A DNA stretch of 64,000 nt, from assembly GCF_000423645.1 (NCBI RefSeq), contig NZ_AUIJ01000006.1:1-64000 (forward strand), written 5' to 3'. This DNA is from Sediminimonas qiaohouensis DSM 21189 (GTDB lineage: Bacteria > Pseudomonadota > Alphaproteobacteria > Rhodobacterales > Rhodobacteraceae). Below are positions 27,684 through 36,096 of this stretch, piece after piece; position 1 is the first letter of the stretch; every line of letters starts with the position of its first letter. The notes beneath the pieces are model-generated. The model had not been told where the DNA came from and did not search any database. It saw nothing but the letters and a program-made list of their open reading frames with translations. A program made the translations under genes and the position numbers.

Positions 27684-27736
27684 TACCCGGCCTCAAAGGC
27701 TGCATCGGCAGACCGCGCTTGTAATCTCCGTGTCTG

Positions 27737-28024
27737 CTATTCTTCATAGCCGATCGCCCATCCAATTCTTCCCAAAATTTCATTTACACTTGCCTTATCA
27801 ACGTTGACCTTGCCAGTCTTCAGCCAGTGACGTATCTCTTGTTGATCAATATCTAAAAGACTGGCGCTTGGGAGTTGCGTTAATAGCAGAAGCACAGCCT
27901 CTTGCGGTGAAAGGTGATTTTCTTTGCCAGATTTTTGTGCATATTGGCGAAAATCTGGATTTACTCTTTTCGGATCAATCCCAGCAAGTGACAAGGAATT
28001 ATTGAAACGTAGTACATACAGCAT
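27737..28024 (-). CDS. hypothetical protein in an AT-rich islet
   Basis: 95 residues, soluble, with a C-terminal part (LSPQEAVLLLLTQLPSASLL ... QQEIRHWLKTGKVNVDKASV) that looks like a small helical domain. I do not recognise the family. Codon use (AAA, TTT, ATT, AAT, AGA common) and base composition are far more AT-rich than every gene around it, so it was probably acquired from another organism. No mobility gene adjoins it. A promoter-like AT-rich stretch lies upstream at 28025-28160. Confidence 0.6.
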   Translation of the reverse strand: MLYVLRFNNSLSLAGIDPKRVNPDFRQYAQKSGKENHLSPQEAVLLLLTQLPSASLLDIDQQEIRHWLKTGKVNVDKASVNEILGRIGWAIGYEE

Positions 28025-28279
28025 TTTTCTTCCAAGCTTGGTAAATTCATCTGATAACGCGGTGAAAGCTAAGGCTTACACCTTATGAATAACGGATCTC
28101 CGTTGTCATTTCTTCGTTGGTCGCATCTCACCTACAAAGTCGCCTGTTTTCGTCTGCTGATCAAGAAATCTACTTCACACGTCCTAAGACGGACGAGGTC
28201 TCCTTTTGGGGGGACTTAGCGGCAGCATTGGCGCTCTGCGCTCGGGACCGCCACGCTATGCCACGAACAGCCGTGGGCC
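28025..28279. other. noncoding remainder of the AT-rich islet
   Basis: 255 bases without a convincing gene. The first 140 are AT-rich like the adjoining hypothetical gene; composition returns to the chromosomal norm after about 28190. It contains short dyads (ACGGATCTCCGT near 28089-28100, CCACG/CGTGG at 28261-28276). The latter hairpin lies just past the monooxygenase stop and may help end that transcript, but has no T run. Confidence 0.4.
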
Positions 28280-29452
28280 TCAGCCCGGCTGCGTCACGTC
28301 GTGTTCATAGAGCCAATCGAACTGCCGCACCATCGCACCCGGCGCCAACCGCCCGCCAAGACGGAGCGCCGCGTGCGCCGCCATCCGCAGTGGGCCGGGG
28401 CGCAGGTGGTATTTCCACGCGTTGCCATTGGCCGCCGCGATGGTTCGGCGCACGCGCGGCTCGCGCCGCTCCTGGTAGGCGTGCAAGCCCTCGGCGACGT
28501 CCCCTGCCCCCGACAGGGCGTCGGCCATCACCCACGCATCCTCAAGCGCCATGCACGCGCCTTGCGCCAGGAACGGCAGCGTCGGATGCGCCGCATCGCC
28601 CAGCAGCGCGCATTGCCCCTTCTGCCACACCTGCGCCACCGGGTGCCGGAACAACCCCCACAGGTTCACCGCCTCCACCTGCGCCAGCATATCGCGCACC
28701 TGCGGTCCGAAATCCGCAAACGCCGCGCGTAGCGCGTCCGGATCGTCGCGGTGATGCCAGCCCTCGGCGGTCCACTCTCGGCGCTCCTGGACCGCCACGA
28801 TGTTGCGCGCCCGGCCGTCGCGCAACGGATAGCTAACCATGTGCCGCCGCGCGCCCATGTCCACGCGGGCCACCGGCGCAGCGTCGCCCCACGCCGGGAT
28901 CACCGCGCGCCAAGCCACCTGGTTGGTGAAAAACGGCCGGTCGGTGCCATTGAGCACCGGCCGCAGCCGCGAATGCAGGCCATCCGCCCCGATCACCAAA
29001 TCCGCGTTCATCACCGCGCCGCTGGCCATCACCACCTCGGGCCGCGAGCCGGGATGCACCCGGTCCACCTGCTGTAGCAGCCGGATCCGCACGCCCGCAT
29101 CGCGCGCGCCCTGCGCCAGCAGATCGATCAGGTCGGCCCGGTGAACAAAGTAATACCCCTGCGCCCGCACCTGCCCCAAGTCCAGCCGCAACACCTCGCG
29201 CCCGTCCTGATTGTGCAGGGCCACCGCCCGCGCCGGCACCGCGCCGCCGGACAAAAGCCCCTGCTCCAGCCCCAACGCGCGCAGCACCGCGGTGCCGTTG
29301 GGGCTGATTTGTAGGCCGGCGCCGACCTCTTCGATCGCCTCGGCCTGCTCCAGAACCGTCACCTGCGCACCGCGCAGCGCCAGCGCACGCGCAACCGCCA
29401 GACCGCCAATGCCGGCCCCGATCACGATCGCCTTGATACCGCTCATCTGCAT
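28280..29452 (-). CDS. FAD-dependent aromatic-type monooxygenase (salicylate hydroxylase-like)
   Basis: 390 residues. FAD-binding GXGXXG in AIVIGAGIGGLAVARALALR (about 9-28), the DG motif LVIGADGLHSRLRP, and the GD motif CALLGDAAHPTLPFLAQGACMALEDA define a class A flavin hydroxylase. The sequence style is that of salicylate and 3-hydroxybenzoate 6-hydroxylases; substrate unknown and no ring-cleavage genes adjoin. The start at 29452 is supported by AAAGG at 29463-29459. That ribosome site lies directly after the dksA terminator, so expression either uses a cryptic promoter or depends on read-through. Confidence 0.85.
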   Translation of the reverse strand: MQMSGIKAIVIGAGIGGLAVARALALRGAQVTVLEQAEAIEEVGAGLQISPNGTAVLRALGLEQGLLSGGAVPARAVALHNQDGREVLRLDLGQVRAQGYYFVHRADLIDLLAQGARDAGVRIRLLQQVDRVHPGSRPEVVMASGAVMNADLVIGADGLHSRLRPVLNGTDRPFFTNQVAWRAVIPAWGDAAPVARVDMGARRHMVSYPLRDGRARNIVAVQERREWTAEGWHHRDDPDALRAAFADFGPQVRDMLAQVEAVNLWGLFRHPVAQVWQKGQCALLGDAAHPTLPFLAQGACMALEDAWVMADALSGAGDVAEGLHAYQERREPRVRRTIAAANGNAWKYHLRPGPLRMAAHAALRLGGRLAPGAMVRQFDWLYEHDVTQPG

Positions 29453-29466
29453 GGATCGCCTTTCGC

Positions 29467-29501
29467 AAAAGAAAACGCCGGCGCGCTAAGGCCCCGGCGT
29501 T
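29467..29501 (-). terminator. intrinsic terminator of dksA
   Basis: On the minus strand AACGCCGG (29501-29494) pairs with CCGGCGTT (29481-29474) across a 12-base loop, and the stem runs straight into TTTTCTTTT. It lies 36 bases after the dksA stop and only 14 bases before the next gene's ATG. Confidence 0.85.
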
Positions 29502-29536
29502 CCTGTCTTTCCGCACGCGGTGTGGTGTGGCCGGGG

Positions 29537-30010
29537 TCAGTCGTCGCGATGAACCTTTTCGCGACGCTCATGACGCTCCTGCGCCTCAAGTGTCATCGTC
29601 GCTATCGGCCGCGCGTCCAGCCGCTTCAGGCTGATCGGATCGCCGGTCTTCTCGCAATAGCCGTACTCGCCCGTCTCGATCCGTCGCAGCGCCGCGTCGA
29701 TCTTCGCAACCAGCTTGCGCTGGCGATCCCGCGTGCGCAGCTCCAGCGCGCGGTCGGTCTCTTCGCTGGCCCGGTCGGCAACATCGGGAATGTTGCGCGC
29801 CCCGTCTTGCAACCCTTCGATTGTGTCGCGGCTATCTTCCAGAATATCCTCTTTCCACTGCAACAACTTGCGGCGGAAATACTCCAGTTGCTTTTCATTC
29901 ATGAATGGTTCGGTTTCTGCCGGCCGGTAGTCGTCGGGCAAAAAGGATTCCGGTTTCATATCCGCTCCCTCATCAAGGCCAACCTCTGTCATCAAGATAT
30001 CCTTTGACAT
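29537..30010 (-). CDS. dksA: DksA/TraR-family RNA polymerase-binding factor with degenerate zinc finger
   Basis: 157 residues. It has the long antiparallel coiled coil with the tip motif DVADRA (D-x-x-D-x-A), which reaches into the RNA polymerase secondary channel and cooperates with ppGpp. The C-terminal globular part reads YGYCEKTGDPISLKRLDARP then IATMTLEAQE, so only one of the four zinc-binding cysteines of E. coli DksA is kept (the others are Thr, Thr and Ala). Alphaproteobacterial DksA proteins are known to vary this way and resemble zinc-independent DksA2. Divergent from the MoxR gene; an intrinsic terminator follows. Confidence 0.93.
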   Translation of the reverse strand: MSKDILMTEVGLDEGADMKPESFLPDDYRPAETEPFMNEKQLEYFRRKLLQWKEDILEDSRDTIEGLQDGARNIPDVADRASEETDRALELRTRDRQRKLVAKIDAALRRIETGEYGYCEKTGDPISLKRLDARPIATMTLEAQERHERREKVHRDD

Positions 30011-30144
30011 ATGGCACCCCCTTCATGGCCGGTCAGATACCCCACGGGCCAAGGATTGTCACTACCTCATCCGCATCGCGTTGCAGGGAATTTGCGATCA
30101 CGCTACTGTGCCTCAAATTCAGCGCGTAACAGCTTGGAGATCCC

Positions 30145-30984
30145 ATGAAATTCGAAGGCACGGCCGAATACGTGGCCACCGAAGACCTGACCGTTGCCGT
30201 CAACGCGGCCGTCACACTCGAGCGTCCCCTGCTGGTCAAGGGCGAGCCGGGAACCGGCAAGACCGAACTGGCCCGCCAGGTGGCAGGCGCTCTTGGCCTG
30301 AAGATGATTGAATGGAATATCAAGTCTTCGACCAAGGCACAGCAGGGCCTTTACGAGTACGACGCCGTCAGCCGCCTGCGCGACAGCCAACTGGGCGAGG
30401 AACGCGTGCATGACGTGTCCAACTACATCCGAAAGGGCAAGCTGTGGCAGGCGTTCGAGGCCGGTGAAAAGGTTGTCCTGCTGATCGACGAGATCGACAA
30501 GGCCGATATCGAGTTTCCCAACGACCTGCTGCAGGAACTCGACCGGATGGAGTTCCACGTCTACGAGACGGGCGAGACGATCCGCGCCGTCAACCGGCCC
30601 ATCGTGATCATCACCTCCAACAACGAAAAGGAACTGCCCGACGCCTTCTTGCGGCGCTGTTTCTTTCACTACATCCGGTTTCCAGATCCCGACACCATGC
30701 GCCGCATCGTCGAGGTGCATCACCCCGGTATCAAGGAACAACTCCTGACCACCGCGCTGACGCAATTCTACGAGATGCGCGATCAGCCGGGCCTCAAGAA
30801 AAAGCCCTCGACCTCCGAGGTGCTGGATTGGCTCAAGCTGCTGCTGGCCGAGGACCTGACCCCCGAGGACCTCAAGCGCGACGGCCCCAACGCCCTGCCC
30901 AAATTGCACGGTGCCCTGCTCAAGAACGAACAGGACGTGCACCTGTTTGAACGGCTCGCCTTCATGGCGCGGGGGCGGGGGTAA
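30145..30984 (+). CDS. MoxR-family AAA+ ATPase
   Basis: 279 residues. Walker A GEPGTGKT at 33-40, Walker B VVLLIDEIDKAD near 109-120, sensor 1 ITSNNEKELPDAF and the arginine-finger region LRRCFFHYIRFPDP are present. MoxR ATPases work with von Willebrand factor A (VWA) proteins as chaperone-like machines that insert metals or remodel complexes. The VWA partner is encoded at 32713, after two intervening genes on the same strand. The close match to the CoxD/NorQ-like branch is by overall style only; no cox, nor or mxa structural genes are present here. Confidence 0.92.
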   Translation: MKFEGTAEYVATEDLTVAVNAAVTLERPLLVKGEPGTGKTELARQVAGALGLKMIEWNIKSSTKAQQGLYEYDAVSRLRDSQLGEERVHDVSNYIRKGKLWQAFEAGEKVVLLIDEIDKADIEFPNDLLQELDRMEFHVYETGETIRAVNRPIVIITSNNEKELPDAFLRRCFFHYIRFPDPDTMRRIVEVHHPGIKEQLLTTALTQFYEMRDQPGLKKKPSTSEVLDWLKLLLAEDLTPEDLKRDGPNALPKLHGALLKNEQDVHLFERLAFMARGRG

Positions 30985-31120
30985 CGCGGGCGCGCGGCGG
31001 TCTGCCCGCCATGGATGCGGGCAGAAAACGCACGCTCACGTTGAAACCTCCATATTTTCGCCGCACTGTCTACTTAACAGATATACCTTCCGGTGTTTGC
31101 AGACGAGTGAAACAGGACAG

Positions 31121-32536
31121 ATGACCAAGGCGCACAAGATCGCATTTCCGCGCCGCCGGGCGGCCCGAACCCTGCTGGCCTCCGGCCTTGTGGCCCTTGT
31201 CGGCGCCTGCATGCCCGCCGGCGCGCCCGATACGCCCACCCGCGCGGCACAGGCCACCGGCGCCGGCCTGCCGCCGATGAAATCCTTCGATACCGCGCAC
31301 CCGCAGGCACCGCAGCAGGCCAATGCCGATATCGCGCGCGATTTTCTCGATCTGTCCTTCCTGCTCGAATCGGGGCGCGCCCTGCCCCGCCTCACGCGGT
31401 TCGAAGGGCCGATCCGCGTCGGCGTGACCGGCGCCGCGCCCGCGCATTTGCAAAGGGATCTCGACCGCCTGCTTGCCCGCCTGCGGCGCGAAGCGGGCCT
31501 GGACATCGCGCGCGCCAGCGCGGGCGAAGCCGTCAACCTGACCGTCGCCGCCGTCAGCGGCCAGCGGATTCGCCAGTTCCTGCCGCAGGCCGCTTGTTTC
31601 GTGGTGCCCGGCATCTCGCGCCTGTCGGATTATCGCGGCCGCCGGGGCGCCCCCGAAACCGATTGGGCCCGCCTGCCCGAGCGCCGCAAGGTGGCGATTT
31701 TTGTGCCGCAGGACGCCGCCCCGCAGGAAATGCGCGATTGCCTGCAAGAGGAACTGGCGCAGGCGATCGGCCCGCTCAACGATCTCTACCGGCAACCCGA
31801 TTCGGTGTTCAACGACGACAACGTGCATACCGTCCTCACCGGGTTCGATATGCTGATCCTGCGGGCCTATTACGCGCCCGAACTGCGCTCGGGCATGACC
31901 CGCGCGCAGGTCGCGCAGCGCCTGCCGGCACTTCTGGCGCGGCTCAACCCCGGCGGACAGGGGCGCGCGCCGCGCCTTCTGCCGGCCACGCCGCGCGCCT
32001 GGACGGACGCGATCCAAACCGCCCTCGGCCCCGGCACCGGGGTTGCCGCCCGCCGCCACGCCGCTCGCCGCGCTGTCGCCATCGCCCGCGCCGAAGGCTG
32101 GGGCGATCACCGCGCCGGGTTTTCCCACTACGCGCTCGGGCGGCTCCTGCAGGCCACCGATTCGGGCGCGGCCTATCGCCATTTCCTCGCCGCCGACGCA
32201 ATCTTCGCCGATAGCCCCGGCACCGAGCTGCACCGCGCACAGGTCGCCAGCCACCTCGCCGCCTACGCCATCGCGCGCGGCAATGGCGAACAGGCGCTGG
32301 CATACATACGCCCCGCCCTGGAAACTGCCACGCGCGGCGAAAACGCGATGCTCCTCTCAACCCTTATGATGCTCCGCGCCGAGGCGCTCGATCTCGCAGA
32401 CCGCCCCGCCGCCGCCCGCGCCGTGCGGGTGGACAGTCTGGGCTGGGCGCGCTACGGATTCGGCTCTGACGGGGCGGTCCGCGCCAAGCTGCGCGAAATC
32501 AGCGCCCTCAACCCGATAAACAGGAGCGGCGGGTAA
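31121..32536 (+). CDS. DUF2927-type lipoprotein with C-terminal repeat region
   Basis: 471 residues from ATG at 31121; the more upstream frame overlaps the ATPase gene. An Arg-rich n-region, a hydrophobic stretch and LVALVGAC form a lipoprotein signal with Cys at about residue 30. The central part (FEGPIRVGVTGAAPAHLQRD ... FVPQDAAPQEMRDCLQEELAQAIGPLNDLY, then a DSVFNDDN segment) matches the DUF2927 family. The last 140 residues are helical, TPR-like. Function unknown; it probably sits on the periplasmic face of a membrane. It separates the MoxR ATPase from its VWA partner, suggesting a role in the same process. Confidence 0.78.
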   Translation: MTKAHKIAFPRRRAARTLLASGLVALVGACMPAGAPDTPTRAAQATGAGLPPMKSFDTAHPQAPQQANADIARDFLDLSFLLESGRALPRLTRFEGPIRVGVTGAAPAHLQRDLDRLLARLRREAGLDIARASAGEAVNLTVAAVSGQRIRQFLPQAACFVVPGISRLSDYRGRRGAPETDWARLPERRKVAIFVPQDAAPQEMRDCLQEELAQAIGPLNDLYRQPDSVFNDDNVHTVLTGFDMLILRAYYAPELRSGMTRAQVAQRLPALLARLNPGGQGRAPRLLPATPRAWTDAIQTALGPGTGVAARRHAARRAVAIARAEGWGDHRAGFSHYALGRLLQATDSGAAYRHFLAADAIFADSPGTELHRAQVASHLAAYAIARGNGEQALAYIRPALETATRGENAMLLSTLMMLRAEALDLADRPAAARAVRVDSLGWARYGFGSDGAVRAKLREISALNPINRSGG

Positions 32537-32538
32537 AA

Positions 32539-32709
32539 ATGATCGTATTGGCGGGGGCGATTCTGGGCGCCCTGATTGGCGGCACACTGGCCGCGCGGCG
32601 CAAGGGCAAAACGCTGGACATTGCGCAGTATGCCTTTGTTTACGCTATTATATTTGCCCTTCTGGGCCTGTTCCTCACGCTGATACTGCACCGCGCCGCA
32701 TTGGTGTAG
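32539..32709 (+). CDS. 56-residue two-segment membrane microprotein
   Basis: ATG at 32539, two bases after the lipoprotein stop, TAG at 32707-32709. The product has two hydrophobic segments (MIVLAGAILGALIGGTLAA and about 30-50, YAFVYAIIFALLGLFLTLIL) joined by a basic loop RRKGKTLD. The VWA gene starts three bases after its stop, so it is firmly inside the operon. Codon use matches the neighbours and the frame has no competing ORF of higher quality. It may anchor or assemble the MoxR/VWA machinery at the membrane; that is inference. Confidence 0.7.
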   Translation: MIVLAGAILGALIGGTLAARRKGKTLDIAQYAFVYAIIFALLGLFLTLILHRAALV

Positions 32710-32712
32710 CCC

Positions 32713-33897
32713 ATGTTTCTGCCCTTCTTCGACAACCTGCGCGAGGCCAGCATCCCCGTCAGCCTGCGCGAGTATCTCACATTCCTCGAGGCGATGAAAT
32801 CGGGCTTGGTGACCTACGATGTCGAGGGGTTTTACTACCTCGCCCGCAGCGCCATGGTGAAGGACGAACGCAACCTCGACCGCTTCGACCGCGCTTTCGC
32901 AGCCACCTTCAAGGGGCTTGAGAACATCCAGCTGAGCGATGTCTTCAACGCCGTGGACGTGCCGCGCGATTGGCTGGAAAAGATGGCCGAAAAGCACCTC
33001 ACCGAGGAAGAGAAAGCCGAGATCGAGGCGCTTGGCGGCTTTGACAAGCTGATGGAGACCCTCAAGGAGCGCCTCAAGGAACAGGACAGCCGCCACCAGG
33101 GCGGCAACAAGTGGATCGGCACCGCCGGCACCTCGCCCTTCGGCGCGCATGGCTACAACCCCGAAGGTGTGCGCATCGGACAGGAAAAATCCCGCCACCA
33201 GCGCGCGGTCAAGGTCTGGGACAAGCGCGAGTTCCGCAACCTTGATGACAGCGTCGAGCTGGGCACCCGCAACATCAAGGTGGCGCTCAAACGCCTGCGC
33301 CAATGGGCCCGCGACGGCGCCCATGACGAGCTGGACCTCGACGGCACCATCCGCGCCACAGCCGAGCATGGCTATCTCGACGTCAAGACGCGCCCCGAGC
33401 GGCGCAACGCCGTCAAGGTGCTGCTGTTTCTCGACGTGGGCGGCTCAATGGACCCGCATATCAAGCTGGTAGAAGAGCTGTTCTCGGCCGCCCGCTCGGA
33501 ATTCAAACACCTTGAACATTACTATTTCCATAACTGCCTTTATGAAGGCGTGTGGCGCGACAACCGCCGCCGCTGGGGCGATGTCACCCCGACATGGGAC
33601 GTGATGCACACCTATGGACCTGATTACAAATGCATTTTCGTCGGCGACGCGTCGATGAGTCCCTACGAGGTCGCCTATCCCGGCGGCGCGAACGAGCACT
33701 GGAACCCCGAATCCGGGCAGATCTGGCTTGAGCGCGCCCGGGCCCAATGGCCCGATCATGTCTGGATCAACCCGGTGCCCGAAAAATACTGGGGCTACAC
33801 ACATTCCATCGGCATGATTCGCGAGATTTTCGAGGATCGCATGGTGCCCATGACCCTGTCGGGGATCGAGACCGCGATGCGCGAGTTGATCCGCTAG
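32713..33897 (+). CDS. VWA-domain protein (CoxE-like), partner of the MoxR ATPase
   Basis: 394 residues. The N-terminal half is helical and charged, with KEQDSRHQGGNKWIGTAGTS, a segment conserved in CoxE/YehP-like proteins. The VWA domain begins near 235 with the metal-ion site DVGGSM (Asp241, Ser245; DxGxS form). Its second part includes YKCIFVGDASMSPYEV, the distal MIDAS Asp. Such proteins bind clients while the MoxR ATPase supplies energy. Transcribed with the lipoprotein and microprotein genes. The target complex is not visible in this window. Confidence 0.9.
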   Translation: MFLPFFDNLREASIPVSLREYLTFLEAMKSGLVTYDVEGFYYLARSAMVKDERNLDRFDRAFAATFKGLENIQLSDVFNAVDVPRDWLEKMAEKHLTEEEKAEIEALGGFDKLMETLKERLKEQDSRHQGGNKWIGTAGTSPFGAHGYNPEGVRIGQEKSRHQRAVKVWDKREFRNLDDSVELGTRNIKVALKRLRQWARDGAHDELDLDGTIRATAEHGYLDVKTRPERRNAVKVLLFLDVGGSMDPHIKLVEELFSAARSEFKHLEHYYFHNCLYEGVWRDNRRRWGDVTPTWDVMHTYGPDYKCIFVGDASMSPYEVAYPGGANEHWNPESGQIWLERARAQWPDHVWINPVPEKYWGYTHSIGMIREIFEDRMVPMTLSGIETAMRELIR

Positions 33898-33902
33898 CAC
33901 GC

Positions 33903-34640
33903 CTATAGAGAAAACAGCCGCCCCGGCCCCCAGCCGCGCGCGTCCACCCCCGCCAACCTTAGCATATGCCACAGCAGCGCCTGGTTCGAGCTGACCACCG
34001 GCAGTCCGGTCTCGCGCTCGACCTCGTCGATGATGCCAAAGGTGCGCAGGTTGGTGCAGCTCACGAAAACCGCCTCAACCTTTGCTTTAGCTATGACATC
34101 CAATATCATGGTTTTACTTGATTTTTCTGAGATATGAGCGACCGTCCGGTCATCCCCTTCGGCAAAGCTGTCCTCGATCACCGTGGTGATCCCCTGCTTC
34201 TCGAGATAGACGCGCATCGGGGCTGTCACGCTGGGCACGTAAGGCGAGACATAGGCGATCCGCCCCACCTCAAGCGCTCGCAGCGCCGCAATCACCGCGG
34301 AGATCGGATTGCTTACTTGCGCACCCGGATGGTGCCCGCGCACCAGTTCGGCCACCCGCTCCGGCCCGATCACCGTCGAGGCCGAGGTGCAGCCATAGCC
34401 GATCGCATCCTGCCCCTGCGGCAGCAGCCGCGCCGCTTCGGGCAGGCGGTTTTCCATCATTCTAAGGGCGTCGGGCGTCACATCCTCTTCGGCAGGGATG
34501 CGCGTGTGCATCATGCTTACCGCGCGATCCCCCAACACCAGCCGCGCCTCGTTCTCAAGCGACTCGTCGGTCGACAGCACGATCAACCCCAGCCGCGCCA
34601 GCGTGCCAAAGCCGCCATCCGTCTCGAATGCCTGCGCCAT
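33903..34640 (-). CDS. Asp/Glu racemase-superfamily protein (maleate isomerase-like)
   Basis: 245 residues. Two cysteines sit where the racemase/maleate isomerase/arylmalonate decarboxylase group places its catalytic pair: IGYGCTSAS (about 83-90) and FVSCTNLRTFG (about 190-200). SNPISAVIAALRALEVGRIA and PVVSSNQALLWHMLR are typical of maleate cis-trans isomerases and the EutA protein of ectoine catabolism. No ectoine or nicotinate genes adjoin, so the substrate is open. Convergent with the VWA gene, five bases apart. Confidence 0.82.
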   Translation of the reverse strand: MAQAFETDGGFGTLARLGLIVLSTDESLENEARLVLGDRAVSMMHTRIPAEEDVTPDALRMMENRLPEAARLLPQGQDAIGYGCTSASTVIGPERVAELVRGHHPGAQVSNPISAVIAALRALEVGRIAYVSPYVPSVTAPMRVYLEKQGITTVIEDSFAEGDDRTVAHISEKSSKTMILDVIAKAKVEAVFVSCTNLRTFGIIDEVERETGLPVVSSNQALLWHMLRLAGVDARGWGPGRLFSL

Positions 34641-34806
34641 CGGTTGCCCCCTTCATGGCCTCGTGCCGGGCACGCCCGCATCGGCGCCGGCACCCTGTTT
34701 CGCAAGGGGCCCTACCTAATGCGTGGCCGGGCGCGACACAAGGCGCGGATCAATGGCATGCCGCTCGCCGCTTGCCCCCGTCCCTGTTTCACCCCATATC
34801 TTGTCA

Positions 34807-35505
34807 ATGATCCGTTTTACCCCGATCCTGCTGGCCATCCTCTATGGTTTCGCGATGTACCGCTTCTCGGCGTGGCGCACCCGGCGCGAGCTGGATGAGC
34901 GCTCGACCGAGCTGGCCGATCCGACGCTCAAATCCATGACTGACAAGCTGGCCCGTGCGCTCGATATACCGCGCGTGCGCGTGCATATCTACGAGATCGA
35001 CCCGGTCAACGGCCTGGCCGCACCCGATGGCCGCATCTTCATCACGCGCGGGTTTTACCGCAAGTACCAGAACGGCGAGGTCACCGCCGATGAAATGGCC
35101 AGCGTCATCGCGCATGAATTGGGCCATGTCGCGCTTGGCCACAGCCGCCGGCGGATGATCGATTTTTCCGGACAAAACGCCCTGCGCACGGCGCTGGCGA
35201 TGGTGCTGTCGCGGTTCCTGCCCGGCATCGGGGTCTGGATCGCCAATAGCGTGACCGCCCTTTTGGCGGCGCGCCTGTCGCGCGGCGACGAGTTCGAGGC
35301 CGATGAATACGCCAGCGCCCTGCTGACTAAGGCCGGGATCGGCACCTCGCCGCAGAAATCCCTGTTTCTCAAGCTTGAGGAACTGACCCAATCGCGCGCC
35401 GGATCGGCGCCTGCGTGGCTGATGAGCCACCCCAAGACGCAGGCCCGCATCGACGCGATCGAAGAACATGAGCGCCGCTGGCTGGGCGAGCCACAAAAAA
35501 CCTGA
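34807..35505 (+). CDS. membrane-anchored M48-family zinc metalloprotease
   Basis: 232 residues from ATG at 34807; the ORF is open to 34723 but the N-terminal anchor MIRFTPILLAILYGFAMYRF gives the better start. Zinc site HELGH at 103-107, the downstream Glu in GDEFEADEYA (third zinc ligand), and the C-terminal SHPKTQARIDAI segment (HP-T-R motif) are intact. A second hydrophobic stretch lies near 135-160. It is an HtpX-like or Ste24-like protease of the membrane, probably in quality control. Distinct from the secreted TPR-containing M48 enzyme at 60574. Confidence 0.88.
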   Translation: MIRFTPILLAILYGFAMYRFSAWRTRRELDERSTELADPTLKSMTDKLARALDIPRVRVHIYEIDPVNGLAAPDGRIFITRGFYRKYQNGEVTADEMASVIAHELGHVALGHSRRRMIDFSGQNALRTALAMVLSRFLPGIGVWIANSVTALLAARLSRGDEFEADEYASALLTKAGIGTSPQKSLFLKLEELTQSRAGSAPAWLMSHPKTQARIDAIEEHERRWLGEPQKT

Positions 35506-35541
35506 ATATAATTATATATCAAATACTTGTGGAAACACAAT

Positions 35542-36096
35542 TCACAGTGAGACGCGCCCCTGCAACGCCTTTCCAAGGCGCGGCATCTTGGCTTTTTTCA
35601 TGAGCCCCCGCAGCGTCCATTCCTGCCCCGACAGCCGCTCCGCCTCCTGCCGGACGGCCTCCACGACGGTCTCGACCAGCTCCGGCTGCGCCTTCCAGAT
35701 CCCCATCAGGAACCCGTCGGGATCTTGCCGGCTCAGCCCCTCCTCGGCCAGGATTTGCCGGGGAAAATCCTTGGCATTAAGGGTCAGGATCAGGTCCGCC
35801 GACCCCGCGACCGCCGCCGCCAGAACGTGCCGATCCGCCGGGTCCGGCAGCCATAGCCGCCGCTCGATCCCCTCGGCCCCGCGCACCTCGGCGCCCGTCC
35901 ATTCGGCCCTCACAAGGGCAATTTCCGCCCTCGCCTGCGCCTCGCCGCCGGGGCCCAGCTTGCGCGCCGCGCGCGCCCATTCCTCAAGGATCCGCGCCGA
36001 CCAGAGCGGCGTGAACACCCCCTGCCGCGCCACCCCCAGCAGCACCTCGCGCATCACCGTGGGATAGATCACGCAGGTATCCAGCAGAACCTTCAT
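35542..36096 (-). CDS. PIN-domain protein, coupled to the methyltransferase gene
   Basis: 184 residues from ATG at 36096, overlapping the stop of the upstream methyltransferase gene (ATGA). Acidic residues of the PIN nuclease site are visible: LLDTCVIYP (Asp6), ILEEWARAA and LPDPADRHVLAAAV, then LTLNAKDFP. PIN domains cut RNA with magnesium and are best known as VapC toxins, but no antitoxin gene precedes this one and the protein has a 50-residue C-terminal extension. It belongs to the larger PIN family with DPADRHVLAAA, possibly acting in RNA processing. Confidence 0.8.
   Translation of the reverse strand: MKVLLDTCVIYPTVMREVLLGVARQGVFTPLWSARILEEWARAARKLGPGGEAQARAEIALVRAEWTGAEVRGAEGIERRLWLPDPADRHVLAAAVAGSADLILTLNAKDFPRQILAEEGLSRQDPDGFLMGIWKAQPELVETVVEAVRQEAERLSGQEWTLRGLMKKAKMPRLGKALQGRVSL

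Noticed and set aside
28117-28836. 239-codon plus-strand frame across the AT-rich islet and the monooxygenase end
   Set aside because: Pro/Arg/Ala-rich after 28260, antisense to the monooxygenase; the first part has no motif or ribosome site.
35542-36096. VapBC toxin-antitoxin pair
   Set aside because: No antitoxin-sized gene precedes the PIN protein; it overlaps a methyltransferase gene instead.
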